This document shows, in pieces, positions 8,824 through 18,329 of a stretch of DNA of 64,000 bases. Within the stretch, counting starts at the first letter, position 1; each line of letters starts with the position of its first letter. The stretch covers positions 2,232,001 through 2,296,000 of the forward strand of contig NZ_CP110396.1 in the NCBI RefSeq assembly GCF_029910215.1, read 5' to 3'. Below the pieces are notes generated by a model. The model did no database searches and was not told the origin of the DNA. It saw only the letters and a list, made by a program, of their open reading frames with translations. Position numbers and translations under genes: made by a program. The stretch comes from Paraburkholderia sp. D15 (GTDB taxonomy: Bacteria > Pseudomonadota > Gammaproteobacteria > Burkholderiales > Burkholderiaceae).

Positions 8824-11529
8824 TTGGCCTTTCAATCGACTTTTCCCTTCGAGACGTCCGCGGCCCGCGCGGACGCTTCATCCCTGTTGCGCCTGCTGCC
8901 GGCCTACGAGGGACATTGGGACGAGTTGCGCGACGTGTCGGGCGCGTTGCGCGAGCCGTGGCGGCAGTTCTTCGAGCGGCTCGGCGAAGACGGCATCGCG
9001 CGGCTCGACGATCATCGCGCGTCGGTCGCGCAGCAGATCCGCGACAACGACATCAGCTACAACGTCTACGCGGATAACGGCGAACCGCGGCCGTGGGCGC
9101 TCGACCTGCTGCCGTTCCTGATCAGCGAGGACGAATGGGCGCACATCGAGCGCGGCGTGACGCAGCGCGCCCATCTGCTCAACGCGATCGTCGCCGACGT
9201 CTACGGCCCGCAGACCTTGCTGGCGCGCGGGCAGTTGCCGCCCGCGCTGGTGTTCGGCCACCCTGGCTATCTGCGTCCGGTGAAGGGTTACACGCCGCCA
9301 GGCGGTCAGTTCCTGCAGGTTGTCGCGGTGGATCTTGCGCGCACGCCGGGCGGCGACTGGACCGTGATGGCGCATCGCACCGAGGCGCCGTCGGGGCTCG
9401 GTTACGCGCTCGAAAACCGCCTGATCGTGTCGACGCTGTTCGCCGAACCGTTCCGCGCGATGCGCGTGAGCCGCCTCGCGCCGACCTATTCGCAACTGAT
9501 CGCCACGCTCGTGCAGGCCGCGCAGGCCACCATGCTGCACGACAGTCCTGGCGCCGAGACCTCGCCGCATATCGCGCTGCTGACACCGGGGCCGTTCAGC
9601 GAAACCTACTTCGAGCACGTGTTTCTCGCACGCTATCTCGGCGTCACGCTGGTGGAAGGCAAAGACCTGACCGTGCGCGACGACAAGCTGTATCTGAAGA
9701 CATTGGGCGGCCTCGAACGCGTGCACGTGGTGCTGCGCCGTCTGGACGACGCGTTCTGCGATCCGGTCGAGTTGCGCGCCGATTCGAGCATCGGCGTGCC
9801 GGGTTTGCTGCAGGTGATGCGCGCGGGCAACGTGATCGTCTCGAACGTGCCGGGCTCGGGTTTCGTCGAGTCGCCCGCAATGCACGGTTTTCTGCCCGGC
9901 ATCGCCGAAGTGCTGCTCGACGAAGATCTCGTGCTGCCCAGCGTGCCGACCTGGTGGTGTGGCGAAGCGGCCGCGCGCGAGCATGCGTTCACGCGTCTGG
10001 ACGAAGCCTTCATCGTGCCGACCTGGCCGCTCGGCGCGCGCGATGCGCCGCCCGGTATCGAGCAGGGCCGGCAAAAACTGTCGGCATGGCGCGAGCGGAT
10101 CGATGCGATGCCCGACAGCTTCACGATCCAGCAGGCGCAGCGTTTTTCCTGCACGCCGCGTTACGAGGACGGCACGATCGGGCGGCGTCCGTCGGTTCTG
10201 CGCGTGTATGCGATCGCCGACGTCAACGGCGGCTGGCATGTCATGCCGGGCGGCTTCACGCGCATGGCGGCGGAACGCCAGACCACCGTGTCGATGCAGT
10301 TCGGCGGCAGCAGCGTGGACACCTGGGTGCTGTCGAGCCAGCCGACCTCGACCTTCACGCTCCTGCCTTCGCCGATGCAGCCCGCCGACCTCGCGCGCAA
10401 GCATCGCACCGTGTCGAGCCGCGCGGCGGAGAACCTGTTCTGGGCCGGACGTTACGGCGAGCGCGCGGAAAACAATGTGCGTCTGCTGCGGCTGATTCTC
10501 GGCTCGCTGGAAGGCAACGACGCCGACGCGATGTTTCCCACGCTGGTCGAACTCGCGCTGTATTGCGGGCTCGTGCAGAGCGGCGACATGGCCGCGCCGC
10601 ATTCGCCGCAGGCGTTCGAACGCGCGCTGGTCGCGAATCTGAGCGAGAGCACCGGCGCGGCGAGCATCGGTCAGAATCTGACGTGTCAGGCGCGCTCGAA
10701 CGGCGAGGTGCGGGGACGCTTGTCGAACGATCATTGGCGCACGATTCTGGCCGCGCGCAACGATTTCCGCGATGCGTTGCAGACGTTGATGCCGGGCGCG
10801 GGGGCTCACCTGGGGCCGGGCGGCGGCGTGGCTGCAAATGGCGCGAACGGTGTAGGCGAAGCGAGCGGTGCGGGCGCCACGAACGGCGCCCATGGTCTTT
10901 CGGGGCGCGCCGACCGCAGCGAGCGCTACAACCGCTATGACCGCGTCACGCTGATGAACGCGCTCGAACACCTGTCGGTGCAGCTATCGGCGATCAGCGG
11001 CGCGCAAGGCGACCGCATGACGCGCGACGAAGCCTGGCGTCTGCTGTTCGTCGGCCGGCATATCGAACGCGTATCGGCGATGACGTCGATCCTGCGCGTC
11101 GTCGCCGACAAAGGGCAACTCGGCACGCCCGCAGGCTTCGATCTGCTGCTGCAACTCTTCGACAGCACGCTGACGTATCGCTCGCTGTATCCGGGCCGTT
11201 TCGAAGTGCCGGCCCTGCTCGATCTGCTGGTGTGTGAACCGACCAACCCGCGCGGCATCTACGGCGTCTACGCGCGGCTGCGCAAGAAGCTCGACGAGAT
11301 CTCGGCCGCGGCGGGCAGCGTGCGGCATCGGCCGTTCGCGGAATTGATGCCGCCGGCGGTCTCGTTGCCGACGCTGGAAAAACTCTGCACCGTCGATGAA
11401 AACGGCGCGTACAGCGATCTGATCGCGGTATGCGATCAGATCGGCGGTTTCGTCGGCGCCGCCGCGCATGAGATCAGCGCGCGTTACTTCAGCCACGCGA
11501 GCACGGTCGCCTTGCAGGTGTGGTCATGA
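8824..11529 (+). CDS. Circularly permuted ATP-grasp fused to alpha-E domain
   Basis: A 901-residue fusion. Residues 1 to about 500 match the circularly permuted ATP-grasp family (phrases SYNVYADNGEPRPW, LTPGPFSETYFEHVFLARYLG and LVEGKDLTVRDDKLY), an ATP-dependent carboxylate-amine ligase type. From about 530 the alpha-E helical domain begins (SRAAENLFWAGRYGERAENN) and runs to the end. It is interrupted by a Gly/Ala/Asn-rich linker at about 656-704 (10791-10935). In the second cluster of this window the same two domains are separate genes. No ATG fits; TTG 8824 is chosen as the first start after the preceding gene, without a good ribosome binding site. The stop overlaps the next start (ATGA), so the proteins are translationally coupled. 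Confidence 0.8.
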   Translation: MAFQSTFPFETSAARADASSLLRLLPAYEGHWDELRDVSGALREPWRQFFERLGEDGIARLDDHRASVAQQIRDNDISYNVYADNGEPRPWALDLLPFLISEDEWAHIERGVTQRAHLLNAIVADVYGPQTLLARGQLPPALVFGHPGYLRPVKGYTPPGGQFLQVVAVDLARTPGGDWTVMAHRTEAPSGLGYALENRLIVSTLFAEPFRAMRVSRLAPTYSQLIATLVQAAQATMLHDSPGAETSPHIALLTPGPFSETYFEHVFLARYLGVTLVEGKDLTVRDDKLYLKTLGGLERVHVVLRRLDDAFCDPVELRADSSIGVPGLLQVMRAGNVIVSNVPGSGFVESPAMHGFLPGIAEVLLDEDLVLPSVPTWWCGEAAAREHAFTRLDEAFIVPTWPLGARDAPPGIEQGRQKLSAWRERIDAMPDSFTIQQAQRFSCTPRYEDGTIGRRPSVLRVYAIADVNGGWHVMPGGFTRMAAERQTTVSMQFGGSSVDTWVLSSQPTSTFTLLPSPMQPADLARKHRTVSSRAAENLFWAGRYGERAENNVRLLRLILGSLEGNDADAMFPTLVELALYCGLVQSGDMAAPHSPQAFERALVANLSESTGAASIGQNLTCQARSNGEVRGRLSNDHWRTILAARNDFRDALQTLMPGAGAHLGPGGGVAANGANGVGEASGAGATNGAHGLSGRADRSERYNRYDRVTLMNALEHLSVQLSAISGAQGDRMTRDEAWRLLFVGRHIERVSAMTSILRVVADKGQLGTPAGFDLLLQLFDSTLTYRSLYPGRFEVPALLDLLVCEPTNPRGIYGVYARLRKKLDEISAAAGSVRHRPFAELMPPAVSLPTLEKLCTVDENGAYSDLIAVCDQIGGFVGAAAHEISARYFSHASTVALQVWS

Positions 11530-12416
11530 AGAACGCGCCGACCGTGCTGTCCGTCTCGCATCGCACGACCTATCACTACTCGACCTACGTCGAGACCGCG
11601 CAGCATCTCGCGACGATCCGGCCGATCGCCTGCGCGTGGCAACGCGTGGTGTCGCATAGCGAAAAGATCGAGCCGCGGCCGTCGTATCTGAACAGCCGCA
11701 CCGACGCATTCGGCAACGACGTGCTGTATTTCGCGCTCGACGCGCCGCACGAACGCCTGCAACTGGTCAGCGAAACCACGGTCGCGCTGACGCCGCGCTG
11801 GACCGATCTCGATCCGGAGGCGACGCCCGCGTGGGAAGAGGTCGCCGATGCGCTGCGCTTTCGCGTCGGCGGTCAGTTCCGGCCGGAAGCGGAGTTCTGT
11901 TTCGCGTCGCCGAACATCGTGCCGCGGCCGTCGCTGCGCGAATACGCCGCGCCGAGTTTTCCGGCGGGCATGCCGGTCGTCGCGGGTGCGATCGACCTGA
12001 TGCATCGCATTCATCGCGACTTCGCATACAAACCGTCGGCGACGATGTTCGATACGCCCGCCGAACGCGCGTTCGAGTTGAAGAGCGGCGTGTGCCAGGA
12101 TTTCGCGCAGGTGATGATCGGCTGTCTGCGCTCGCTGGGTTTGCCCGCGCGCTATGTGAGCGGCTATCTGCGCAACGATCCGCCGCCGGGGCAGCCGCGC
12201 CTGATCGGCGCGGACGCGTCGCATGCGTGGGTATCGGTGCATTGTCCCGACAGCGGCTGGATCGATCTCGATCCGACCAACGACGTGCTCGCGGATACCG
12301 ACCACGTGACGCTCGCGATCGGCCGCGATTACAGCGACGTGTCGCTCCTGCGCGGCATGATTCTCGGCGGCGGCGCGCACCGTGTCGAAGTCGGCGTGAC
12401 GGTGCTCGCGCTGTAG
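11526..12416 (+). CDS. Transglutaminase-like cysteine peptidase
   Basis: A 296-residue cytoplasmic protein of the bacterial transglutaminase-like family. An N-terminal beta domain (VLSVSHRTTYHYS) precedes the core with Cys190 (SGVCQDFAQ), His233 (ASHAWVSVH) and Asp249 (IDLDPTND). The phrase ARYVSGYL and a C-terminal GRDYSDVSLLRG are typical. Such proteins more often cut or transfer isopeptide bonds than cross-link proteins. Start ATG 11526 overlaps the stop of the ATP-grasp/alpha-E gene (ATGA); a GTG two codons upstream is possible. It ends the first ligase cluster. A paralogue lies at 56187-56987. Confidence 0.85.
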   Translation: MKNAPTVLSVSHRTTYHYSTYVETAQHLATIRPIACAWQRVVSHSEKIEPRPSYLNSRTDAFGNDVLYFALDAPHERLQLVSETTVALTPRWTDLDPEATPAWEEVADALRFRVGGQFRPEAEFCFASPNIVPRPSLREYAAPSFPAGMPVVAGAIDLMHRIHRDFAYKPSATMFDTPAERAFELKSGVCQDFAQVMIGCLRSLGLPARYVSGYLRNDPPPGQPRLIGADASHAWVSVHCPDSGWIDLDPTNDVLADTDHVTLAIGRDYSDVSLLRGMILGGGAHRVEVGVTVLAL

Positions 12417-12513
12417 CCGCCGCTTTTTTCCGTCAGACAAATTCTCTATACGTGCAGGCGAAATTACCGCTGCACGCTCATTTTTACCTCATTCGGGAAA
12501 TCCCTTGCTTCCT

Positions 12514-12532
12514 ATTCCCATTGAATGGGAAT
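12514..12532. promoter_or_regulatory. 19-base palindrome, candidate IclR operator
   Basis: ATTCCCATT-G-AATGGGAAT is a perfect inverted repeat with 9-base arms. It lies in an AT-richer stretch 66 bases before the IclR start at 12599. IclR proteins bind palindromes near their own genes, so an autoregulatory operator is likely. Confidence 0.5.
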
Positions 12533-12549
12533 CCTATTTTTGAAAAGCG

Positions 12550-12559
12550 AGAACGTTCT
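12550..12559. promoter_or_regulatory. Second short palindrome before IclR gene
   Basis: AGAACGTTCT is a perfect 10-base palindrome 17 bases after the larger 19-base palindrome. It may be a second half of the control region or chance. Confidence 0.25.
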
Positions 12560-12598
12560 GGCATTCTGATTCCGTGATTGATAGCGGTGGTGGTCGAC

Positions 12599-13348
12599 GT
12601 GAACGCGGAACAAGGTGTGACAGGAGCAGAACGGGTCTTGCTGGTGCTGGCGGCGCTCGCCAGTCATGGCAAGGCTATGTCGGTAAAGGATCTGCTGGGC
12701 GTGACCGGTCTCGCGCAGAGCACCTTGTACCGGCAGATCGCGCTGCTCAAGCGCTGGGGTTTCGTCGCGGAAAACGCCGGGCATTACGCGCCGGGGCCGA
12801 TCAGCCTGCAACTCGCGCTCGGTTTCGACGTGAACTCGCTGCTGGTCGAAGCGAGCCGCAGCGAGATGCAGCAACTGGCGCGCGCGTCGCAGGAAAGCAT
12901 CGGCCTCGTGGTGGCCGTCAAGCATCAGGTGATGTGCCTCGAAATGGTCGACAGTCAGCACTCGCTGCGCTGCTCGTTCGAAAAAGGCCGCGCGGTGCCG
13001 CTCAAGGCGGGCGCGTCGGCGAAATCGCTGCTGGCCTTCATGGCCGACAAGGCCCGCAGCGAAGTACTCGACAGCGTGTTCGACGACGACCCCGCCGGCC
13101 GCGCCGCGATCGAAGCCGAGCTCGAACAGATTCGCGCACAGGGTTACGCCGTCAGCGACAGCGAAGTCGACCCGGGCGTGTGGGGCGTGAGCGCACCGAT
13201 CTTTCATCGCGGCGGACGCAGCGCGGGCAGCAGCGCGTCGATCACGCTGATGGCGCCGTCCACGCGCGCCGCGGGCCGCGAGAGCCAATTCATCGACGGG
13301 ACGCTACGTACGGCCCGCGCCATTTCCGGGCACATGCAAACCGATTGA
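12599..13348 (+). CDS. IclR-family transcriptional regulator
   Basis: A 249-residue regulator. An N-terminal winged helix-turn-helix at about 5-65 (GAERVLLVLAAL, LAQSTLYRQIALLKRWGFV) is followed by the IclR effector domain from about 80 to the end (GRAVPLKAGASAKSLLAF, DSEVDPGVWGVSAPIF). It precedes, on the same strand, an amino-acid ABC importer and formimidoylglutamase genes, so it probably controls them and itself through the palindrome at 12514-12532. The start is uncertain: GTG 12599 gives the normal IclR N-terminus; TTG 12578 would add seven residues. The effector is unknown but could be an amino acid or a histidine breakdown product. Confidence 0.8.
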   Translation: MNAEQGVTGAERVLLVLAALASHGKAMSVKDLLGVTGLAQSTLYRQIALLKRWGFVAENAGHYAPGPISLQLALGFDVNSLLVEASRSEMQQLARASQESIGLVVAVKHQVMCLEMVDSQHSLRCSFEKGRAVPLKAGASAKSLLAFMADKARSEVLDSVFDDDPAGRAAIEAELEQIRAQGYAVSDSEVDPGVWGVSAPIFHRGGRSAGSSASITLMAPSTRAAGRESQFIDGTLRTARAISGHMQTD

Positions 13349-13443
13349 AACCTTGAAGCCGTTGGCGTCTCGTCGTCGATACGGATTCCGAATGAACGAG
13401 CTCACCGACAAACAAATGTGAAGAACCACAAGGAGCCTACCCC

Positions 13444-14199
13444 ATGAAACTGCACCGCCTGCTGTCCCTTGCCTGCGTCACCTTTGCCGTGACCTTCGCG
13501 GGCTTCCCCGGCGCGGCCTCCGCGCAAACGCCGGACGTGCTGAACGTCGCCACCGACGCCACCTTCCCGCCGATGGAATTCACCGAGAACGGCGCGCGCA
13601 CCGGCTTCGACGTCGACGTGATGAACGCGCTCGCCAAGGCCATGGGCAAGCGCGTGCAATGGACCGACATCGACTTCAAGGGGCTGATTCCCGGCCTGAT
13701 CGCACATCGTTTCGACGCCGCGATCTCCGGCATCTACATCACCGACGAACGCGCGAAAGTGGTCGACTTCACCGATTCGTACTACGCAGGCGGCCTCGTC
13801 GTGCTGGTGAAGAGCGATTCGCCGATCAAGTCGGTCACGGATCTGAACGGCAAGAAGGTGTCGGTTCAGGTCGGCACGAAGTCGGTGAACTTCCTGCGCG
13901 ACAACTTCCCGCAGATCAACCGCGTCGAAGTCGAGAAGAATCAGGAGATGTTCGACCTCGTCGGCATCGGCCGCGCGGACGCCGCCGTCACCGGCAAGCC
14001 GGCCGCGTATCAACTGGTGCGCACGCGCGGCGGTTTCCGCGTGCTCGACAAGCCGCTCACCACGGAAGCCTACGGAATCGCGGTTCGCAAGGACGAGCCT
14101 GAACTGAAGGCGTCATTCAACACCGCGCTCGCGAAGATCAAGGCGGACGGCACGTATGCCGCGTTCGTCAAGAAGTGGTTCGGCGCGAGCGCGCAATAA
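13444..14199 (+). CDS. Amino-acid ABC transporter substrate-binding protein
   Basis: A 251-residue periplasmic binding protein of the polar amino acid family (SBP_bac_3). A signal peptide spans residues 1-27 (cleavage after A-S-A). Family marks are LNVATDATFPPMEFTENG at the mature N-terminus, GFDVDVMNALA, and DAAISGIYITDERAKVVDFTDSYY. A strong ribosome binding site AAGGAG precedes ATG 13444. The permease follows after 17 bases. The ligand cannot be read from sequence. The formimidoylglutamase gene at the end of the operon suggests histidine, glutamate or N-formimidoylglutamate. Confidence 0.85.
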   Translation: MKLHRLLSLACVTFAVTFAGFPGAASAQTPDVLNVATDATFPPMEFTENGARTGFDVDVMNALAKAMGKRVQWTDIDFKGLIPGLIAHRFDAAISGIYITDERAKVVDFTDSYYAGGLVVLVKSDSPIKSVTDLNGKKVSVQVGTKSVNFLRDNFPQINRVEVEKNQEMFDLVGIGRADAAVTGKPAAYQLVRTRGGFRVLDKPLTTEAYGIAVRKDEPELKASFNTALAKIKADGTYAAFVKKWFGASAQ

Positions 14200-14216
14200 C
14201 AGGTTGAGTCAACATC

Positions 14217-14885
14217 ATGGCACTTGATTTTTCGCCGGTCCTCGCCGGCTGGACAGACATCATGCACGGCGCGCTCGTGACGGTCGAAGTGACCGCCGCG
14301 TCGCTCGCACTCAGTTGCGTGCTGGGTCTGCTGATCGGCATCGGCCGGCTGTCGCAGCAGCGGCGCGTGGTGTACGGCTTCTGCACGGCCTACCTGACGT
14401 TCTTCCGCGGCACGCCGTTGCTGGTGCAACTGTTTCTGCTGTTCTTCGGTTTGCCGCAGTTCGGCATCCTGCTGCCCGCTTTCGTCTGCGGGATGCTCGG
14501 GTTGGGTTTGTACTCGGCGGCCTATGTGTCGGAGATCGTGCGCGGCGCGATCCAGTCGGTGGATCGCGGGCAGATGGAAGCCGCGCGTTCGATCGGTATG
14601 TCGTCCGGCCAGGCGATGCGCGCGATCATTCTGCCGCAGGCGATCGTGCGGATGATTCCGCCGCTCGGCAACGAGTTCATCGCGTTGATCAAGAACTCGG
14701 CGCTGGTGTCGCTGTTGACGATCGACGATCTGATGCACGAAGGCCAGAAGATCATCAGCGTGTCGTATCGCTCGCTGGAAGTGTATCTGGCCATCGCGCT
14801 GGTTTATCTGGTGTTGACGCAGGCGACCAATTACGCGCTGCATCGCGTCGAGCGTCGTTTGCGTGCAGGAGGGATGGTGCAATGA
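14217..14885 (+). CDS. Amino-acid ABC transporter permease
   Basis: A 222-residue inner-membrane permease of the HisM/GlnP type with about five transmembrane helices. It shows the typical [19 protein letters not shown] segment and the EAA loop [21 protein letters not shown] that docks on the ATPase. It is probably a homodimer, since only one permease gene is present. Its stop overlaps the start of the ATPase gene (ATGA). Confidence 0.85.
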   Translation: MALDFSPVLAGWTDIMHGALVTVEVTAASLALSCVLGLLIGIGRLSQQRRVVYGFCTAYLTFFRGTPLLVQLFLLFFGLPQFGILLPAFVCGMLGLGLYSAAYVSEIVRGAIQSVDRGQMEAARSIGMSSGQAMRAIILPQAIVRMIPPLGNEFIALIKNSALVSLLTIDDLMHEGQKIISVSYRSLEVYLAIALVYLVLTQATNYALHRVERRLRAGGMVQ

Positions 14886-15667
14886 ATACCGTGAATACGG
14901 CGGCCCAGACGAATGGCCCCATCGTCAGCATTCGTGGGCTGACCAAATCGTTCGGCACGCACACCGTGCTCAACGGCATCGATTTCGATATCCAGCCGCA
15001 GCAGGTCGTGGTCGTGATCGGACCGAGCGGCTCGGGCAAGAGTACTTTTCTGCGCTGCTGCAACGGCCTCGAAGAGGCGGAAGGCGGCACGATCGATATC
15101 TGCGGGCACCGGCTGGTCGATCATGGCGCGATGCTCAAGGACCGCTCGCTGAACGCGCTGCGCACCGAAGTCGGCATGGTGTTCCAGTCGTTCAACCTGT
15201 TTCCGCATCTGTCGGTGCTGCATAACATCACCGTCGGCCCGCGCATGTTGCGTGGCGCCAGCAAGGCCGATGCGGAAGCCGCCGCGCTCGCGCTGCTCGA
15301 AAAGGTCGGGCTCGCGCACAAGGCGAATGTGATGCCGGCGAGTCTGTCGGGCGGTCAGAAGCAACGCGTGGCGATTGCGCGCGCACTGGCCATGCAGCCG
15401 CGCGTGATGCTGTTCGACGAACCGACGTCGGCGCTGGACCCGGAACTGGTCGGTGAAGTACTGCAGGTGATGAAGCTGCTCGCGAGCGAAGGCATGACGA
15501 TGGTGGTCGTCACGCACGAAATGGGCTTTGCGAAGGAAGTCGCCGACGTGGTCGTGGTGATGGACGGCGGCGTGATCGTCGAAGCCGGGCCGCCCGCCGA
15601 GATCTTCTCGGCGCCGACGCAGCCGCGCACGCGCGCTTTCCTGCAGGCCGTGCTGTCGCGAGCATGA
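14882..15667 (+). CDS. Amino-acid ABC transporter ATP-binding protein
   Basis: A 261-residue ATPase of the GlnQ/HisP group. Walker A is GPSGSGKST at 47-55; the Q-loop is in [14 protein letters not shown]; the signature is LSGGQKQR; Walker B is [13 protein letters not shown]; the H-loop is VVTHEMGFA. It starts at ATG 14882, overlapping the permease stop, and its own stop overlaps the hutG start (ATGA at 15664). The four genes 13444-16632 thus form one tightly coupled operon that drives import of the ligand bound by the 13444 protein. Confidence 0.9.
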   Translation: MNTVNTAAQTNGPIVSIRGLTKSFGTHTVLNGIDFDIQPQQVVVVIGPSGSGKSTFLRCCNGLEEAEGGTIDICGHRLVDHGAMLKDRSLNALRTEVGMVFQSFNLFPHLSVLHNITVGPRMLRGASKADAEAAALALLEKVGLAHKANVMPASLSGGQKQRVAIARALAMQPRVMLFDEPTSALDPELVGEVLQVMKLLASEGMTMVVVTHEMGFAKEVADVVVVMDGGVIVEAGPPAEIFSAPTQPRTRAFLQAVLSRA

Positions 15668-16632
15668 GAGTTCCTTTCGATGACAAGCTGTGGTCCGGTC
15701 GCGTCGACGACGGCGAACCGGGCGACACGCGGCGGGTTTTCAATCAGGTCGTGCCGTTCGGCGACGGCGTTCAGGTTTGCGATGACACGCCGGTGATCGT
15801 CGGTTTCGGCTCCGATGAAGGCGTGCGCCGTAATCAAGGCCGTACCGGCGCCGCGCACGCGCCGAAGGAATTGCGGCGCGTGCTGGCGGGTCTGCCGGCC
15901 AAGCTGGCGCTGACCTCGCTCGCCGATGCCGGCGATGTGGTCTGCGACGACGGCGATCTCGAAGGCGCGCAGGCCGAGCTGGCCGGCGTGGTCGGCGAGG
16001 TGCTGGCGAGCGGCGCGCGACCGCTGGTATTCGGCGGCGGCCACGAGGTTGCGTGGGGGACATACTGCGGTTTGCGTCTGCATCAGGAACGCAAGGCGAT
16101 CGCGGATGCGACCTTCGTCGCCTCGCGCGAGTTGCTGATCATCAACTTCGACGCGCATTTCGACCTGCGCCGCAAGCGTCCGGCGAATTCGGGTACGCCG
16201 TTCGATCAGATCGCCGACGATTGCGCCGAACGCGGCGTGCCGTTCAACTACGTGTGCTTCGGCATCAGCGATCTGGGCAATACCGCTTCGCTGTTCGCGC
16301 ATGCGGTCGAACTCGGCGTGCACTACGTGCTCGATACCGACATGCAGGACGTGCACCTGCCGCAGCGTCTGATCGATCTGCAGACCTTGCTCGATGCGGC
16401 GGACGATGTCTATCTGACCATCGACCTCGACGTGCTGCCCGCCGCGACTGCGCCTGGCGTTTCGGCGCCCGCGGCCCTGGGTGTGCCCCTGTCGGTAGTC
16501 GAGGCGATGGTGCAGCGCGTGCGCGCGTCCGGCAAGCTGCGTGTGGCGGATATCGCGGAGTACAACCCCTCGCTCGATCAGGACAAGCGCACGGCGAGGG
16601 CGGCCGCGCGGCTTGCATACCGGTTGCTTTGA
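15664..16632 (+). CDS. hutG: Formimidoylglutamase
   Basis: A 322-residue ureohydrolase that splits N-formimidoyl-L-glutamate into glutamate and formamide, a late step of histidine breakdown. The dinuclear manganese ligands are all present: His127 (GGGHEVAWG), Asp163, His165 and Asp167 (DAHFDLR), Asp254 and Asp256 (TIDLDVLP). The length fits HutG rather than agmatinase or arginase, as does the motif GHEVAWGTY. The other hut genes are not in this window. Start ATG 15664 overlaps the ABC ATPase stop, so import and hydrolysis are co-expressed. It ends at a bidirectional terminator. A related guanidino-acid hydrolase activity cannot be excluded. Confidence 0.8.
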   Translation: MRVPFDDKLWSGRVDDGEPGDTRRVFNQVVPFGDGVQVCDDTPVIVGFGSDEGVRRNQGRTGAAHAPKELRRVLAGLPAKLALTSLADAGDVVCDDGDLEGAQAELAGVVGEVLASGARPLVFGGGHEVAWGTYCGLRLHQERKAIADATFVASRELLIINFDAHFDLRRKRPANSGTPFDQIADDCAERGVPFNYVCFGISDLGNTASLFAHAVELGVHYVLDTDMQDVHLPQRLIDLQTLLDAADDVYLTIDLDVLPAATAPGVSAPAALGVPLSVVEAMVQRVRASGKLRVADIAEYNPSLDQDKRTARAAARLAYRLL

Positions 16633-16652
16633 TACCGGTTGTCCTGAAACAG

Positions 16653-16690
16653 AACGGCTCGCCGGATCACTCCGGCGAGCCGTTTTACTT
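16653..16690. terminator. Bidirectional terminator between hutG and DUF2957 gene
   Basis: A perfect 14-base-pair stem (16653-16666 with 16671-16684) and four-base loop, with T-rich sequence on the right and A-rich sequence on the left. It lies between two convergent genes and can serve both. Confidence 0.85.
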
Positions 16691-16706
16691 TTCCCGCACC
16701 GCGCGC

Positions 16707-18329
16707 TTATTCCACGAACGCGCCGATCGACAGATACGGATTCACCTTGCCGATGTTGTTCGCCGGATCGTTGGTCGTGAAGGTCGGGTTGATGCCGTTC
16801 ATCAGCAGGCCGTACACGGGGCCGACCTTCACCATCACGCCGGTATCGCCGACGTTATAGAGCGCCGTGCTGCCCGACATCAATGCCTTGGTGGCGGTCA
16901 CGTTGACGAGGCCCGGCTGCGTCTGCGTGAAGTCGAGCGAGAAGTTGCTCGACACCGACGACGTGAACGGATTGAGCAACGCCGCCGCCGGACTCTGGAA
17001 CAAGGTTGCGCCGTAATTCACGCCCGGATTGAACGACGCGCTGCCGTCGGTACAGGTGCCCGACGCCGCGTAGATCGGCTGACCGTTCACGTAGATCGGA
17101 TTCGGGCTTTGACCGATGGTCGTGACGAGCGCGCAGGCCGAAGCGCTGTTCGCACCGATGTAACCGCCTTTCAGCCCCGTGCTTGCATCCACTTTGGTGG
17201 CGGGCGCCAGCAGCGAGATGCCGAGCTGATCGTCGAGCGCGTTGTTCAGGATGTTGACCGGATTGTTGTCGGTATGTGCGTAGCCGACGCGGATCATCAC
17301 CGGCACCAACTGGTTGTTCACCTTGCCGACGATCATGATGCCGTGCGCCTGACTCGGCGAGAACAGCAACTGCAACACGCCGACGCCGGCCACCGGATAG
17401 CCCATGTTCGGCGACGTCGGGCTCACCTTGCTGATGAACACGTTGTCGGGCGAGCCGTCGGCATTGGTGCGCAGCGTCCACGGCGCGCCGGTGAGCGTGC
17501 ACGAGTACGGCGACGAATCCGGCGTACAGGTGCCGTCCGCGTTCAGCGTTTCGCTCGCCTGCACGGCTTGCGGCGCCCAGCCGGTGGTCGTCAGGCCGTC
17601 CGTGCCCTGGGCGGGATTGCCTTCGGGATTCATGCGGAAGCCGACTTCGTTATACGCGCCGGCCACCTGCGTGAAGTCGGTGACGGTCTCGCTGAAGCCA
17701 AGGAACGGGTACGAGTCGAACGTGCGTTGCGGCACCACGCCGATCGGAAAACCGAGCGACGTCACGCCGGCAAACTGGATCGTCGCGCCTGGAATGCCGC
17801 CGCCGATAATGCCCTGGCCGACGAACAGGATCGGCGGGTCCGCCGGGTTGATGGTCACGCTATACGTGCCGTCGGCGGTCGCGCCGTTCTTCAGCACGAT
17901 CGCGCAGCGGTTCTGTTCGGCGGTCGGCAGCGCGAATGCGCCGCTCGGATTGTCGTAGTCGCCGGTGATCGTCAGGCCGGCGCGCGTGACGTTGACCTGA
18001 CCGACGGAGCTGGGCACCGCCGATTCGACGAAGGTCATCTGATACTTCTTGGTCGCCGAATTGAACTGCATCTTGATGTATTCGCCGCTGCCCGAGCCGC
18101 CGGTGTAGGTGGTCGAGTAATCGAGCGAGGAGGGGCACAGCTGGGCCGTGACGGGTTGCGTGCTGGGCGGCTGACCCTGCGCCGGGCAGCTGCTGCCCGA
18201 GCATTGCGGCACGGCGACCGCGCCCGGCGTGTCCGCCTTGCCGCCGCCGCATGCGGCCAGCACCACGGATAGCGCAAGCGCGCCCGTCAGTGTCGAAGCG
18301 GATGAGCCTGCCCATATTTTGAACGCCAT
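16707..18329 (-). CDS. Surface lipoprotein, DUF2957-type
   Basis: A 540-residue protein with a lipoprotein signal peptide (lipobox V-L-A-A-C near residue 27) followed by a Gly/Pro/Ser-rich linker. The rest is rich in Gly, Asn, Thr and Ser, with scattered Cys and beta-strand patterns typical of exported proteins. It resembles the DUF2957 family found in Burkholderia, which has no known function; this assignment is from memory of the family and is moderate. ATG 18329 is preceded by GGAGACAAAG. It stands alone, convergent with hutG across a shared terminator. Confidence 0.6.
   Translation of the reverse strand: MAFKIWAGSSASTLTGALALSVVLAACGGGKADTPGAVAVPQCSGSSCPAQGQPPSTQPVTAQLCPSSLDYSTTYTGGSGSGEYIKMQFNSATKKYQMTFVESAVPSSVGQVNVTRAGLTITGDYDNPSGAFALPTAEQNRCAIVLKNGATADGTYSVTINPADPPILFVGQGIIGGGIPGATIQFAGVTSLGFPIGVVPQRTFDSYPFLGFSETVTDFTQVAGAYNEVGFRMNPEGNPAQGTDGLTTTGWAPQAVQASETLNADGTCTPDSSPYSCTLTGAPWTLRTNADGSPDNVFISKVSPTSPNMGYPVAGVGVLQLLFSPSQAHGIMIVGKVNNQLVPVMIRVGYAHTDNNPVNILNNALDDQLGISLLAPATKVDASTGLKGGYIGANSASACALVTTIGQSPNPIYVNGQPIYAASGTCTDGSASFNPGVNYGATLFQSPAAALLNPFTSSVSSNFSLDFTQTQPGLVNVTATKALMSGSTALYNVGDTGVMVKVGPVYGLLMNGINPTFTTNDPANNIGKVNPYLSIGAFVE

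Noticed and set aside
5261..8881. 1206-residue open frame on the minus strand
   Set aside because: It lies antisense to the transglutaminase-DUF2126 gene and is Arg/Ala/His-rich without domain marks, a typical shadow of a high-GC gene.
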